A stretch of DNA of 64,000 bases from Tabrizicola flagellatus (GTDB taxonomy: Bacteria; Pseudomonadota; Alphaproteobacteria; Rhodobacterales; Rhodobacteraceae), in contig NZ_VMDU01000003.1 in the NCBI RefSeq assembly GCF_008271465.1, positions 279,702 through 343,701 of the forward strand. The letters are read 5' to 3'. Below, piece by piece: positions 16,796-25,313 of the stretch (position 1 is the stretch's first letter; every line of letters begins with the position of its first letter). The translations under genes and the position numbers were made by a program. Below the pieces are notes generated by a model. It was not told the origin of the DNA. It saw only the letters and a list, made by a program, of their open reading frames with translations, and did no database searches.

Positions 16796-17951
16796 CGGTC
16801 GGCTCGTCGATGACTTCGTCACTCCTCGCGCGGGTTTCCGACGAGGAGACGAAGTCGAACGAGGAGGCCCCGCCCCGGACCGCGCGGGTGGTGCGCTGGC
16901 GCAGCGCCTCGAGATAGGCGGTCAGCGTGCCGGGCCAGGAGGGAGCGGCTTCCGAGGGTGCCCAGCCCTGGCGGTAGTCGCTGGGCCGGCGGTCGAAGCA
17001 TTTGCGGAAGGCGCTGGTGAAGTGCGACAGCGCGTTGAAGCCGGTCGCGGTGGCGATCTCGCGCACCGAAAGCCGGGTCGCGATCAAGAGGACGCGGGCG
17101 TGCTGCAGGCGGACGAGCGTGCCGAACTGCACCACCGAACAGCCGAGCCCGCGCCGGAACTGGCGTTCCAGCTGGCGCTGCGACAGGCCGAGACGGTCGG
17201 CGATCTCGGGCACGGGCAGGGGGTCGGCGATGTTCTTCTCGATCAGCGCGATGGCCCGGCGCAGGATCGGGGCGAAGGCCTCGGTGCCCTCGCCGGGCGT
17301 GCGGCGCTGCGGCCCGGTGGCGGGCCTGATCGGCTGGTGCAGCATCTGGTCGGCGACCTCGCCCGCCATGCCTTCGCCGTGGCGGTCGGCGATCAGGCGC
17401 AGCATCAGGTCGATCCCGGCCGTGCCGCCGGCGCAGGTCAGGATGCCGTCGCCTATGGTGTAGAGCTGTTCCACCACGGCGATCTCCGGGTGGCGTTCCT
17501 GGAACCCCGGCGCCCAGGACCAGTGCGTCGCCACCTGCCGCCCGTTCAGCAACCCTGCCCGCGCCATGGGGTAGGAGCCGAGCTCCACCGCGCAGAGCCG
17601 CGCCCCCTCGCGCGACTGGCGGCGGAGCCAGGCCAGAAGCTCGCGCGCGCCGTAGTCCTCGGCCCCCCACGAGCCGAGCAGGAACACCGTCTCGCCCCGC
17701 CGGTTGCGGTCGTCGAGCGGTGCGGCGGTGATCGACAAGCCGTTCGAGGCCGGCACCTCGGGGCAGTCGGGCGAGAGGATCTCCCACCGGTAGAGGGGGC
17801 GGGAGGCGAGGTAGTTTGCAATGCGCAGCGGCTCGATCAGGGTGATGAGCGTGGCAAGGTTGAAGCGCGGCAGCAGGACGAAGGTCATGCGGTCCGCCCC
17901 GGTGTCCTCGGGCAAGGGGGCAGGGGGCACCAGTATGCGGTTTTTCGCCAT
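16776..17951 (-). CDS. GlxA-family regulator (DJ-1/PfpI domain plus AraC HTH)
   Basis: A 391-residue protein. Residues about 20-200 form a class-I-glutamine-amidotransferase-like DJ-1/PfpI sensor (MTFVLLPRFNLATLITLIEP, CAVELGSYPMARAGLL, ILTCAGGTAGIDLML). Two AraC-type helix-turn-helix units follow (VPEIADRLGLSQRQLERQFR and VREIATATGFNALSHFTSAFRK with the usual PSDYR ending). Such regulators activate catabolism of nitrogen compounds such as betaine, arginine, carnitine and choline. It abuts the monooxygenase gene and shares a motif with the divergent operator at 14188, so it probably controls this cluster. Its last ~30 codons are encoded by a dispersed hairpin repeat. Confidence 0.9.
   Translation of the reverse strand: MAKNRILVPPAPLPEDTGADRMTFVLLPRFNLATLITLIEPLRIANYLASRPLYRWEILSPDCPEVPASNGLSITAAPLDDRNRRGETVFLLGSWGAEDYGARELLAWLRRQSREGARLCAVELGSYPMARAGLLNGRQVATHWSWAPGFQERHPEIAVVEQLYTIGDGILTCAGGTAGIDLMLRLIADRHGEGMAGEVADQMLHQPIRPATGPQRRTPGEGTEAFAPILRRAIALIEKNIADPLPVPEIADRLGLSQRQLERQFRRGLGCSVVQFGTLVRLQHARVLLIATRLSVREIATATGFNALSHFTSAFRKCFDRRPSDYRQGWAPSEAAPSWPGTLTAYLEALRQRTTRAVRGGASSFDFVSSSETRARSDEVIDEPTVTRRPG
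16812..16856. repeat. Dispersed hairpin repeat, copy 2, inside regulator 3' end
   Basis: Inverted repeat with left arm GACTTCGTC-A-CTCCTCG and right arm CGACGAGGAG-ACGAAGTC. It lies in the last codons of the GlxA-type regulator, just past the stop of the convergent monooxygenase gene. It is related to 45192-45235 and, more loosely, to 8043-8084. It could end transcription of the monooxygenase operon while adding residues to the regulator's C-terminus. Confidence 0.65.
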
Positions 17952-17966
17952 GGGCGAAGGCTAGCC

Positions 17967-17978
17967 GACGAAAAACCG
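17967..17978 (-). promoter_or_regulatory. GACGAAAAACCG motif upstream of GlxA-type regulator
   Basis: Sixteen bp upstream of the regulator's ATG, this repeats the right arm of the palindrome at 14188-14210. It suggests autoregulation. Single half-site only. Confidence 0.35.
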
Positions 17979-18012
17979 TGAGGGAAGGCGCAGGGGGGCG
18001 CGGCGGGCGGTT

Positions 18013-18052
18013 CTGTTGCAGGACTGTGATCTTCGCGTCGCGCGACTGTCAC
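18013..18052 (+). promoter_or_regulatory. Pho-box-like array upstream of second phosphonate cluster
   Basis: Four heptamers at exact 11-bp spacing: CTGTTGC (18013), CTGTGAT (18024), GCGTCGC (18035) and CTGTCAC (18046). Three are close to the PhoB half-site CTGTCAT. The array ends 48 bp before the start of the transporter operon, a suitable distance for activation under phosphate limitation. Confidence 0.6.
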
Positions 18053-18100
18053 CGGGACTTGCTAGGCGGGGTCGAAAGCAACCTCCGACAGGACCATGCC

Positions 18101-18967
18101 ATGAACCGCTTCCTTGCCTCGGGCCTTCTGGCCGCCAGCCTTGCCGTCGCCGCCCCGGTCGCCGCGCAGGACACGATCCGCTTCGCCGTCACCGACATCG
18201 ACGGGCTGGAGGCGCTGCAGCGCGAGATGGGGCCGTTCAAGGAGGCCTTCGAAGCCGCCTCGGGGCTGAAGGTCGAGTTCTTCCCGGTCTCGGGCCGCAC
18301 CGTCGCGGTCGAGGCGATGGCCGCCGACCAGGTGGATTTCGTGCTGACCGGCCCGGCGGAGTATGTGGTGTTCAACGCGCGGCTGGACGCCCAGCCGGTC
18401 GTCACCTTCAGCCGGCCGGACTATTATTCGACCGTGGTCGTGCTGGATGACAGCCCGGTCAAGGCGCCGGCCGACCTGAGGGGCGCCAAGATCTCGTTCG
18501 GCGAGATCGGATCCACCTCGCAGCACCTGGGGCCGGTGGATCTGCTGGCCAAGGCGGGGCTGACCTATGCGGTGGATTACGAGCCCGTGTTCCTCAAGCG
18601 CAACGTGGCCATGGAGGCGCTGATCTCGGGCGAGATCGCGGCGATCGGGCTGAACCGGACGCATATCGAACAGCTGACCGAGAAGTTCCCCGACCAGAAG
18701 CTGCGCGTGGTGGTGAAGGGCGAGCAACTGCCGGACGACATCCTGCTGGCCTCGCCTAAAGTCTCGCCGGAAGTCATCGAGACGGTCCGCAAGACCTTCG
18801 CCGAACAGGGCGAGGCGCTGCTGGCTGCCGTCACCTCGACCGAAGAGAATGCGAAATACATCGGCGGCAGCTTCAACGCGACCGTGACCGACGCGGACTA
18901 CGACGTGGTCCGGAAGATGTACGAGAACATCGGCATCAAGGAATTCACCGAATTCGTCGGCCAGTGA
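18101..18967 (+). CDS. PhnD-family phosphonate/phosphite-type substrate-binding protein
   Basis: A 288-residue periplasmic binding protein with a signal peptide (MNRFLASGLLAASLAVAAPVAA, cut near residue 22). The PhnD-type pattern is visible: IRFAVTDIDGLEALQREMGPF, FVLTGPAEYVVFNAR, KISFGEIGSTSQHLGPVDLL and FNATVTDADYDVVRKMYE. It is clearly diverged from the standard PhnD at 24406, so it likely binds a different oxyanion or phosphonate; annotation pipelines sometimes call such members putative selenate-binding proteins. It heads an operon with its own ATPase and permease, a methyltransferase and a PhnM-like hydrolase. Confidence 0.85.
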   Translation: MNRFLASGLLAASLAVAAPVAAQDTIRFAVTDIDGLEALQREMGPFKEAFEAASGLKVEFFPVSGRTVAVEAMAADQVDFVLTGPAEYVVFNARLDAQPVVTFSRPDYYSTVVVLDDSPVKAPADLRGAKISFGEIGSTSQHLGPVDLLAKAGLTYAVDYEPVFLKRNVAMEALISGEIAAIGLNRTHIEQLTEKFPDQKLRVVVKGEQLPDDILLASPKVSPEVIETVRKTFAEQGEALLAAVTSTEENAKYIGGSFNATVTDADYDVVRKMYENIGIKEFTEFVGQ

Positions 18968-18974
18968 GGCCCCG

Positions 18975-19778
18975 GTGAACGCGCCCGTTTCCCCTGTTCG
19001 GGCCGAGGCCGGTTCCACCCTGGTGGAGCCGGTCCTTACCGTTTCCGGCCTGACGAAATCCTTCGGCACGGCCGAAGTGCTGCGTGGCCTCGACTTCGCC
19101 CTGGCGCCCGGCCAGTCCACCGCGCTGATCGGGGCGAACGGGTCGGGCAAGTCCACGCTTCTGCGCTGCCTCGTGCGGCTGGTGGAGCCGACCTCGGGCC
19201 GGGTGCGGATGCTGGGGCAGGAGGTGGGGGCGCTGTCGCCGCGCGCCTTGCGGCGGTTCCGGGCGCGGGTCGGAATCGTCTGGCAGAAGCACAACCTGGT
19301 GCCGCGCATGTCGGCATTGTCGAACGTGATCCACGGCGCGCAGGCGCGCATGGCGGGGCCGCAGGTCTGGGGGCAGGCGCTGGCCCCGGCCCCGGTGCGG
19401 GCCGAGGCCATGGCCTGCCTGGCCCGCGTGGGCCTGGCCGACCGGGCGCTGGCCCGGGTGGACAGCCTGTCGGGCGGGCAGAGCCAGCGCGTCGCCATCG
19501 CGCGGATGCTGATGCAGCGGCCCGAGTTCATCCTGGCCGACGAACCCGACGCGAGCCTCGACCCCCAGACCGGGCAGGAGGTGATGGAGCTGCTGCTGGG
19601 CCTCGTCCGGCAGGACGGGCTGTCGCTTCTGGTGATCTCGCACCGGCTGGAACATACGCTGGCCTTTTCCGACCGGATCCTCGGTCTGGCGCAGGGCCGG
19701 ATCGCGCTGGACCAGCCCACGCGCGAGGCGAGCGTCCCGGCGCTGCGGCGCTTTTTCGACCATGAGGCCGCGGCATGA
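18975..19778 (+). CDS. PhnC-like ABC transporter ATPase (second system)
   Basis: A 267-residue ATPase beginning at GTG 18975, 7 bp after the binding-protein gene. It has Walker A GANGSGKST (53-61), Q-loop WQKHNLVPRM (the long helical insert after it is PhnC-like), signature LSGGQSQR (from 165), Walker B FILADEPDASLD and the H-loop LLVISHRLEHT. It powers import by the permease at 19775. The stop overlaps the next start by 4 bp. Confidence 0.9.
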   Translation: MNAPVSPVRAEAGSTLVEPVLTVSGLTKSFGTAEVLRGLDFALAPGQSTALIGANGSGKSTLLRCLVRLVEPTSGRVRMLGQEVGALSPRALRRFRARVGIVWQKHNLVPRMSALSNVIHGAQARMAGPQVWGQALAPAPVRAEAMACLARVGLADRALARVDSLSGGQSQRVAIARMLMQRPEFILADEPDASLDPQTGQEVMELLLGLVRQDGLSLLVISHRLEHTLAFSDRILGLAQGRIALDQPTREASVPALRRFFDHEAAA

Positions 19779-20581
19779 GCGAGTCGGCGACCCTTCCCGC
19801 CCCGCCGCGGTTCCGTCACCTGGGACTGACGGGCTATGCCGGGTTCCTGGTGGTGGCGGCGCTCGTGGTCTCGTCGCTGGCCGCGACCGCGCCGGCGCCG
19901 GACAAGCTCGTCAACGGTCTGGCGCGGCTGTTCGCGCCCTCGGGCCTGTTCACCCAGATGTTCCCGCCGGATTTCAGCCGGATCGGGCCGATTTCCTGGA
20001 AGCTGCTGGAAACGCTGCAGATGGCGGTGGCGGGCTGTTTCCTGGGGCTGATCTTCGCGCTGCCCTTCGCGATCCTCGCCACCGACCGGCTGTCGCCGCA
20101 TCCGGTGGTCCGCACGGCCGCCCGTGCCGTCATCGCGCTGTTCCGCACGGTGCCGGACCTGGTCTGGGCGATCATCTTCATCATCATCGTGGGCCTGGGC
20201 CCGGCGGCGGGCGTCCTCGCGATCATGGTGGACAAGATCGGATTCGCCGGCCGCTTCTTCGCCGAAGCGATGGAGGAGACCGACCCCGGGCCCCAGGACG
20301 CGCTGCGCGCGATCGGGGCAAGCCGGCTGGGCATCATCGGCTCCGCCGTCCTGCCCGCCTGTCTGCCGTCCTTCACCGCCACCTCGCTTTTCGCGCTGGA
20401 GAAATCGGTGCGCGGGTCCGCCGCGCTGGGCCTGGTGGGCGCGGGCGGTATCGGGGTGGACCTGAAGGTCGCCTTCGACCTTTTCAACTATGACGAGGCC
20501 TTCGCGATCATCCTTCTGATGCTCGCGCTGGTCGTCGCGGTGGAACAGGGATCCGGCTGGATCCGCAGGAAGCTGATATGA
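19775..20581 (+). CDS. PhnE-like ABC permease (second system)
   Basis: A 268-residue membrane protein with an N-terminal membrane segment (LGLTGYAGFLVVAALVVSSL) and at least five further hydrophobic helices. The inner-membrane transport loop that contacts the ATPase is EETDPGPQDALRAIGASRLGIIGSAVLP, followed by ALEKSVRGSAALGLVGAGGIGVDLK, typical of PhnE. It completes the second phosphonate-type importer. Coupled by a 4-bp overlap to both neighbours. Confidence 0.9.
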   Translation: MSESATLPAPPRFRHLGLTGYAGFLVVAALVVSSLAATAPAPDKLVNGLARLFAPSGLFTQMFPPDFSRIGPISWKLLETLQMAVAGCFLGLIFALPFAILATDRLSPHPVVRTAARAVIALFRTVPDLVWAIIFIIIVGLGPAAGVLAIMVDKIGFAGRFFAEAMEETDPGPQDALRAIGASRLGIIGSAVLPACLPSFTATSLFALEKSVRGSAALGLVGAGGIGVDLKVAFDLFNYDEAFAIILLMLALVVAVEQGSGWIRRKLI

Positions 20582-21246
20582 ACGAGATGACGACCGATAC
20601 CGCCCATCGCTACTGGAACGCGCGCTGGCAGAAGTCAGAGGCCGGCTCGCCCTGGGCGATCCCCGAGCCCTGGGTGATGGACCATGCCGCCAGCCTGGCG
20701 CCGGGCGCGCGGATCCTCGACCTTGGCGCGGGCATCGGCCGGCATGCGCTGGCGCTGGCCGAGATGGGCCATCAGGTCACCGCGCTGGACGCGGCCGAGG
20801 CTTCGGTCGCGGCCATCGCGGCGGCGGCCTTTGCCAGGGGCCTGGCGATCGAGACGGTCGAGGCCTCGATGACCGATCTGCCTTTCGAGGATGCCACTTT
20901 CGATCATGTCCTTGCCTGGAACGTGATCTATCACGGCGACGAGGGCGTGGTGCGCCGCACACTTTGCGAGGTGGCCCGCGTGACCCGGCCGGGGGGCACG
21001 TTCCTGGCCACCATGCTGTCGGCCCGCCGCCTGCCGGTGGAGCGCGCCCGCGCGAAGGGCCGCGAGATCAGCCGCAACACCTGGGTCTTCGAGGGCGAGG
21101 GCGACAAGGTGCATCCGCACTACTTCTGCAATGCTCCCGACCTGCTGTCGCTGCTATGGGGCTTCGAGGTCTTCACGCTGTTCGACCGGCCGCATGAAAA
21201 GCCCGGCTCCTGGCACTGGCACCTTCTGGCGGAGCGTCTGGGATGA
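20578..21246 (+). CDS. Class I SAM-dependent methyltransferase
   Basis: A 222-residue Rossmann methyltransferase: the SAM-binding motif I is ILDLGAGIGRHALALA, motif II VTALDAAEASV, motif III-IV LPFEDATFDHVLAWNVIYHGD and motif V VARVTRPGGTFLA. The type resembles TehB-like and small-molecule methyltransferases. Four-base overlaps join it to the permease before and the PhnM-like gene after, so it is part of the same pathway. A methyltransferase is not a part of the known C-P lyase route. Its substrate is unknown. Confidence 0.85.
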   Translation: MNEMTTDTAHRYWNARWQKSEAGSPWAIPEPWVMDHAASLAPGARILDLGAGIGRHALALAEMGHQVTALDAAEASVAAIAAAAFARGLAIETVEASMTDLPFEDATFDHVLAWNVIYHGDEGVVRRTLCEVARVTRPGGTFLATMLSARRLPVERARAKGREISRNTWVFEGEGDKVHPHYFCNAPDLLSLLWGFEVFTLFDRPHEKPGSWHWHLLAERLG

Positions 21247-22484
21247 GCGCGGAGCTGATCGAGGGCGCGCGCGTCATCTTCGGGGACCGGGTGGATACGG
21301 CCTCGGTCCGCATCGAGGGCGGGCGGATCACCGGAATCGACGTGGCGCGCGACGGGGCGGCGGTGATCCCGGCGCAGGGGCGGCTTCTGGCGCCGGCCTT
21401 CGTCGATGTGCATGGCGACGCCTTCGAGCGGCAGATCATGCCGCGCCCGGGTGTCATGGTCGATGTCGAGACCGCGCTTCTGGAGACCGACCGGCAACTG
21501 GCCGCGAACGGGATCGCCACGGCCTATCATGCGCTGACGCTGAGCTGGGAGCCGGGCCTGCGCAGCGTGGATACCGGCTGGCAGGTCGTCCGCGCGCTGG
21601 AGGCGCTGCGGGGGCGGCTGACGGCCGACAACCGCCTGCAACTGCGCTGGGAGACCTTCTGCGCCGAGGCCGAACCGCTGATCGCGCATGTCCTTTCCGG
21701 CCCGGACCGCCCGGCGCTGGCCTTCAACGATCACACCACCTCGGCGCTGCTGCACCCCGAGATCGCGGTGCACGACCGGCCCTTCGACCATGTCGAGGAC
21801 TATCCGGTGACGGACATCACCACCGAGGCCTTCCTGCACAAGATGGGGGAACGGGCCAAGCGGTCGCAGATGACCACGGGCGATTTCGTGGGGCTGATCG
21901 CCCGGGTCTGGGCGCGGCGGGCCGAGGTGCCGGCGGACATCGCGCGGCTGGCGGCGCTGGCGAAAAGGCACGGCGCGCCGATGCTGAGCCATGACGACAG
22001 CCAGGTGGAAACCCGCGACTGGTATCGCGCGCTGGGTGCGAAGGTGGCCGAGTTCCCGATGCACGAACGGGTGTTCCATGCCGCGCGGGCGGCGGGCGAC
22101 CCGATCGTCCTCGGCGCGCCGAACGCGATGCGCGGGGGCAGCCACCTGGGCAGCCCCGGCGCGGCCGAGATGATCGCGCGGGGGCTCTGCGACATCCTGG
22201 CCTCGGACTACTATTACCCGGCCATGCTGGGCGCGGTCGCGCGGCTTCATGCCGACCGCGTGGCGCCGCTGCCGGCGCTCTGGCGGCTGGTCTCGACCAA
22301 CCCCGCCGCCGCGATGGGCCTTGCCGATCGGGGGCGCATCGCACCCGGTCTGCGCGCCGACCTCGTGCTGATCGACTGGCCCGAGGGGCATGCGCCCGCC
22401 CCCCTGCGCACCTGGGTGGCTGGGCGGGCAGGCTATTCCGCGCTTGCCCCCCAATCCGTCCGCCATCCCGAACCTGCCTTCTGA
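21243..22484 (+). CDS. PhnM-like amidohydrolase paralogue
   Basis: A 413-residue member of the PhnM (alpha-D-ribose-1-methylphosphonate-5-triphosphate diphosphatase) family. Metal-binding and active-site signatures are kept: DVHGDAFER (His57), LSHDDSQVE, FPMHERVFHAARAAG, GAPNAMRGGSHLGS and LASDYYYPAML. It is about 30 residues longer than the canonical PhnM at 35398 and has DVHGD where that has ELHTD. It is the fourth catabolic partner of the second transporter. The substrate may be another phosphorylated ribosyl compound or an unrelated triphosphate. Confidence 0.85.
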   Translation: MSAELIEGARVIFGDRVDTASVRIEGGRITGIDVARDGAAVIPAQGRLLAPAFVDVHGDAFERQIMPRPGVMVDVETALLETDRQLAANGIATAYHALTLSWEPGLRSVDTGWQVVRALEALRGRLTADNRLQLRWETFCAEAEPLIAHVLSGPDRPALAFNDHTTSALLHPEIAVHDRPFDHVEDYPVTDITTEAFLHKMGERAKRSQMTTGDFVGLIARVWARRAEVPADIARLAALAKRHGAPMLSHDDSQVETRDWYRALGAKVAEFPMHERVFHAARAAGDPIVLGAPNAMRGGSHLGSPGAAEMIARGLCDILASDYYYPAMLGAVARLHADRVAPLPALWRLVSTNPAAAMGLADRGRIAPGLRADLVLIDWPEGHAPAPLRTWVAGRAGYSALAPQSVRHPEPAF

Positions 22485-22515
22485 CCCGACAAGACCGCTG
22501 CCCGGAGATGACCCG

Positions 22516-23445
22516 ATGCTGACAGACCTCCTGCCCGTGACAGCCGAACCCGCCCCGTTCTTCGCCGAGACCCCGGCCGACACGGTGCGGTTCACCTATT
22601 CGCATCCCGGCCAGTCGGCCTTTCGCCGCGGGCTGATCCGAACGGTCGAGCGGGTTTCCGGCCAGCCGAAGCTGGAGCGGCTCTATCTGGACTGGGCGCG
22701 GTCGGGCAAGCGGCCGGGGGAAAGCGTGTTCGACGCGGCGCTGCGCCAGCTGCGCGTCGCGGTGCGAGTCCATGCCGACGAGGCCGAGCAGGAACGCATC
22801 CGCCCCGAGGGCGGGCTGCTTCTGGTGGCGAACCACCCGTTCGGGGTGCTGGACGGGCTGGCGCTGGGCTGGCTGGGGATGCGGCTGCGCGGCAATGTGC
22901 GGATCCTGACCAACAGCCTCTTGTGCCGGGTGCCGGAAGTGGACCCGCACCTGTTGCCGGTGGACTTCTCGGGCACGCCCGAGGCGCGGCGGCTGACGGC
23001 CGAGACCCGGCGCAAGGCGGCGCAACTCTTGTCCGAGGGCAAGGTCGTCGCGGTCTTTCCCGGCGGCGGAGTCGCGACGGCGAACCGGCCGCTGCGCGGG
23101 CATGCGGTCGATTCGCCCTGGCATCCCTTCGTCGGGCGCCTGGCGACCCTGCCGGGGGTTACCACCCTGCCGGTTCATGTCGCCGGGCAGAACTCGCGCC
23201 TGTTCCAGATCGCCAGCCACACCTCCTATCCCCTGCGCGTGGCGCTGATCTTCCACGAGACCCGCCGCCGCATGGGCCGCCCGGTCGATCTGACGCTCGG
23301 CGCGCCGATCACGCCCGAGATGCTGGCGCAGATCCCGCGCGACGAGGTCGCGGCCACCCTGCGCCGGCGCTGCATGGCGCTGGCCGGCCCCGCCATCCCC
23401 GACCCGGACGAGACCTTCGTCTGGCCCGCGCATGTCCGCTGGTAG
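22516..23445 (+). CDS. Lysophospholipid-type acyltransferase (PlsC superfamily)
   Basis: A 309-residue acyltransferase starting at ATG 22516, 31 bp after the PhnM paralogue. The catalytic block is NHPFGVLDG (His107, Asp113; an HX5D variant of the usual HX4D), and the second block is FPGGGVATA, with the third in TLPVHVAGQNSRLF. This matches the subgroup of LPLAT proteins close to OlsA/ornithine-lipid and glycerolipid acyltransferases. Because it may share the Pho-controlled transcript upstream, a role in lipid remodelling under phosphate limitation is possible; this is inference. No OlsB partner is visible. Confidence 0.8.
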   Translation: MLTDLLPVTAEPAPFFAETPADTVRFTYSHPGQSAFRRGLIRTVERVSGQPKLERLYLDWARSGKRPGESVFDAALRQLRVAVRVHADEAEQERIRPEGGLLLVANHPFGVLDGLALGWLGMRLRGNVRILTNSLLCRVPEVDPHLLPVDFSGTPEARRLTAETRRKAAQLLSEGKVVAVFPGGGVATANRPLRGHAVDSPWHPFVGRLATLPGVTTLPVHVAGQNSRLFQIASHTSYPLRVALIFHETRRRMGRPVDLTLGAPITPEMLAQIPRDEVAATLRRRCMALAGPAIPDPDETFVWPAHVRW

Positions 23446-23465
23446 GCCAGCCGACCCTAGGGGAT

Positions 23466-23505
23466 CCGTTACAGAAGCTTCATCCCGGCTTTCGCCATCT
23501 GTCAC
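23466..23505 (+). promoter_or_regulatory. Pho-box-like array upstream of phnC
   Basis: Heptamers at exact 11-bp spacing: CCGTTAC (23466), GCTTCAT (23477), GCTTTCG (23488) and CTGTCAC (23499). The first, second and last resemble the PhoB half-site; the third is poor. The array ends 44 bp before phnC. Confidence 0.5.
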
Positions 23506-23549
23506 ATTCGCCCGTTAGGACCCGGATCGTAACGAACGGGGGATGACCG

Positions 23550-24368
<819 letters not shown>

Positions 24369-24405
24369 CCACCGGCCCGCAGGGCCACAACCCCATGGAG
24401 CCCCC

Positions 24406-25302
24406 ATGCAAAAGCTGCTGACTGCAACCGCTCTGACTGCCGTGCTGGCCTCTTCGGCCTTCGCGCAGGAGATCAAGGAATTCAACATCGGCATCCTCGG
24501 CGGCGAGAACGCCCAGGACCGCCTGGCCTCGACCGAGTGCCTGCGCGTCAAGACCGAGGAACTGCTCGGCGTTCCGGTGAAGCTGTTCACCCCGGCCGAC
24601 TATGACGGCGTGATCCAGGGCCTCCTGGGCGGCACGCTGGACTTCGCCTGGCTCGGGCCGTCAGCCTACGCCAAGGTCTATCTGACCAACCCCGAAGCCG
24701 TGGACGTCATCCTGACCAAGCAGAACACCGACGGCTCGATCGGATACTACTCGATCGGCTTCGCGCGCGTGGACAGCGGCATCAAGTCGATGGACGACGC
24801 CAAGGGCAAGATCTTCGCCTTCGCCGACCCGAACTCGGCCTCGGGCTATCTGATCCCCGGCGCGGAGCTGACCGAGAAATACGGCAAGCTCGAAGACTAC
24901 TTCGGCGAGGTGAAGATGTCGGGCGGCCATGAGCAGACCATCGTCGGCGTGGCCAACGGCGACTTCGACGCCGGCGTGACCTGGGCCGACGGTCTGGGCA
25001 ACTGGGAAGACGGCTACAACTCGGGCGCGCTGCGCAAGGCCTCTGATGCGGGTCTGGTGGACATGTCCACGATCCAGGAGATCTGGCGCTCGAAGCTGAT
25101 CCCGGAAGGCCCGATGGTCGTGCGCAAGGCGCTGCCGCAGGACGTGAAGGACAAGGTCTATGCCATGCTGGACACGATGTGGCAGGACGACCCCGAGTGC
25201 GCCTACAACGTCGCTGCGGGCGAGGCCAAGGACTTCGTGCCGGTGAAGCACGAGGACTATCTGGGCATCATCGCCGCCCGCAAGATGCAGGAAGGCATGT
25301 AA
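24406..25302 (+). CDS. phnD: Phosphonate-binding periplasmic protein
   Basis: A 298-residue binding protein with a signal peptide (MQKLLTATALTAVLASSAFA, then QEIKEF). PhnD core motifs are present: FNIGILGGENAQDRL, DYDGVIQGLLGGTLDFAWLG PSAYAKVY (read continuously), FADPNSASGYLIPGAEL and the MSGGHEQTIVGVANGDFDAG hinge. It delivers phosphonates to the PhnE permeases. An intrinsic-terminator-like hairpin right after the stop probably sets extra binding-protein expression relative to the permeases. Confidence 0.96.
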   Translation: MQKLLTATALTAVLASSAFAQEIKEFNIGILGGENAQDRLASTECLRVKTEELLGVPVKLFTPADYDGVIQGLLGGTLDFAWLGPSAYAKVYLTNPEAVDVILTKQNTDGSIGYYSIGFARVDSGIKSMDDAKGKIFAFADPNSASGYLIPGAELTEKYGKLEDYFGEVKMSGGHEQTIVGVANGDFDAGVTWADGLGNWEDGYNSGALRKASDAGLVDMSTIQEIWRSKLIPEGPMVVRKALPQDVKDKVYAMLDTMWQDDPECAYNVAAGEAKDFVPVKHEDYLGIIAARKMQEGM

Positions 25303-25313
25303 GCCACACCCTC

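Noticed and set aside
18101..20581. Phosphite oxidation system (ptx) for the second importer
   Set aside because: No PtxD-like dehydrogenase or HtxA-like dioxygenase lies nearby, so only the transporter resembles that system.
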